Below, piece by piece: positions 63,421-64,000 of a stretch of DNA of 64,000 bases. Each line of letters opens with the position of its first letter. Positions within the stretch are counted from its first letter, which is position 1. The notes beneath the pieces are model-generated. The model made no database searches. It worked only from the letters and a program-made list of their open reading frames with translations, and was not told the origin of the DNA. Location: positions 1 through 64,000 of the forward strand of contig NZ_LZSU01000009.1 in the NCBI RefSeq assembly GCF_001665575.1, in the 5' to 3' direction. The stretch comes from Mycobacterium sp. 852013-51886_SCH5428379. GTDB lineage: Bacteria; Actinomycetota; Actinomycetes; Mycobacteriales; Mycobacteriaceae. Made by a program: the position numbers and the translations under genes.

Positions 63421-64000
63421 ATGAAGATCGGAATCATCGGCGCAGGACACATCGGTGGCACGTTGGTACGCCGACTTCGGCAACTCGGACACGACGTCGC
63501 CGTGGCCAATTCCCGCGCCCCCGAGACCCTGGCCGACCTCGCCGCCGAGACCGGAGCCACGCCCGTATGGGCGAAGGACGCTGCCGCCGACGCCGACCTC
63601 GTGATCATCAGCATTCCGCAGAAGAATGTCCCGGATCTGGCCGGCGGCATCGTCGACGCGCGTCGGCCCGGCGCCCCGGTGATCGAGACCAACAACTACT
63701 ACCCACAGCAGCGCGACGGCGAGATCGCCCCGATCGAGGACGGCCAACCGGAGAGTGCCTGGGTCTCGGAGCAGATCGGCGCACCGGTGTACAAGGTGTT
63801 CAACGGCATCTTCTGGAAGCACCTGCTCGAGCGCGGGACGCCGAGCGGCACTCCGGGTCGCATCGCGCTTCCGATCGCCGGTGAGGCGGGACCGGGCCGC
63901 GACCTGGTACACGCCCTCGTCGATCAGCTCGGGTTCGACCCCGTCGACGCAGGTCCGATCTCGGAGTCGTGGCGCCAGCAACCCGGAACCCCGGTGTACG
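63421..64000 (+). CDS. NADPH-dependent F420 reductase-like protein (3' end outside window)
   Basis: 193 residues visible. The N-terminus KIGIIGAGHIGGTLVRRL is the Rossmann GxGxxG of the F420H2:NADP oxidoreductase (Fno)/NADPH-dependent F420 reductase group; LVIISIPQKNVPDL and VIETNNYYPQQRDGEI follow, then VFNGIFWKHLLE. It would move hydride between NADPH and F420, or act on another substrate using NADP, as related dinucleotide-binding proteins do. GGAGG lies 7 nt before ATG. The downstream part is cut by the window edge. Confidence 0.82.
   Translation, partial: MKIGIIGAGHIGGTLVRRLRQLGHDVAVANSRAPETLADLAAETGATPVWAKDAAADADLVIISIPQKNVPDLAGGIVDARRPGAPVIETNNYYPQQRDGEIAPIEDGQPESAWVSEQIGAPVYKVFNGIFWKHLLERGTPSGTPGRIALPIAGEAGPGRDLVHALVDQLGFDPVDAGPISESWRQQPGTPVY

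Overview
The window is about 64 kb of GC-rich chromosomal DNA from an actinobacterium, most likely a fast-growing non-tuberculous mycobacterium (Mycolicibacterium-like). Supporting signs are two 13E12-type DUF222/HNH genes, tandem secreted cutinases, an Acg-type nitroreductase, a fused HadA/HadB-like dehydratase, an F420-type reductase, many GTG/TTG starts and many 1-4 nt gene overlaps. No rRNA, tRNA, CRISPR array, complete insertion sequence or phage module was recognised. Gene density is very high and no gene-free stretch exceeds about 230 nt. All calls come from reading the sequence; nothing was confirmed by database search.

Layout. 1-9 kb: a frameshifted 13E12 remnant, an AraC regulator divergent from an NmrA/PPOX pair, a GH5-like secreted hydrolase, an MFS exporter overlapping 4-alpha-glucanotransferase (malQ), and a coupled methyltransferase/methylene-THF-reductase-like pair. 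9-20 kb: a TetR gene with a striking nested palindrome, an S9 peptidase, MscS, ABC-F, two cutinases, dienelactone hydrolase, acyltransferase, an EVE-like protein, a GH6 cellulase and a second GH5-like paralogue. 20-25 kb: a DHA2 exporter with a C-terminal winged-helix-like extension, a hotdog dehydratase, and a hemerythrin gene overlapping a proteasome-beta-like Ntn hydrolase.

25-35 kb is the most distinctive block. It is a minus-strand operon of five overlapping or abutting genes: cation/proton antiporter, halogenase-like flavoenzyme, single-module KS-AT-DH-KR-ACP polyketide synthase, ABC ATPase and ABC-2 permease. It looks like a compact natural-product pathway with its own exporter. 35-46 kb holds phospholipase D, a GIY-YIG protein, a TupA-like ATP-grasp gene broken by one in-frame TAG, a TspO-like protein, heme oxygenase coupled to an ethanolamine-type permease, an MFS/LysR pair, an SDR/SnoaL-like pair and the nitroreductase.

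46-51 kb looks inserted: an intact 13E12 gene with a near-leaderless consensus promoter, then an acyl-CoA ligase plus MHS-family transporter bracketed by a 50-bp repeat derived from the 3' end of the MOSC gene. 51-64 kb carries an acetolactate synthase-type enzyme, a small secreted protein, TetR/SDR, an SDR coupled to an internally deleted DUF1348 gene, a LuxR-type LAL regulator, a serine-hydrolase lipoprotein, a YgiB/YgiC/DUF350-like operon and the start of an F420-type reductase cut by the window edge.
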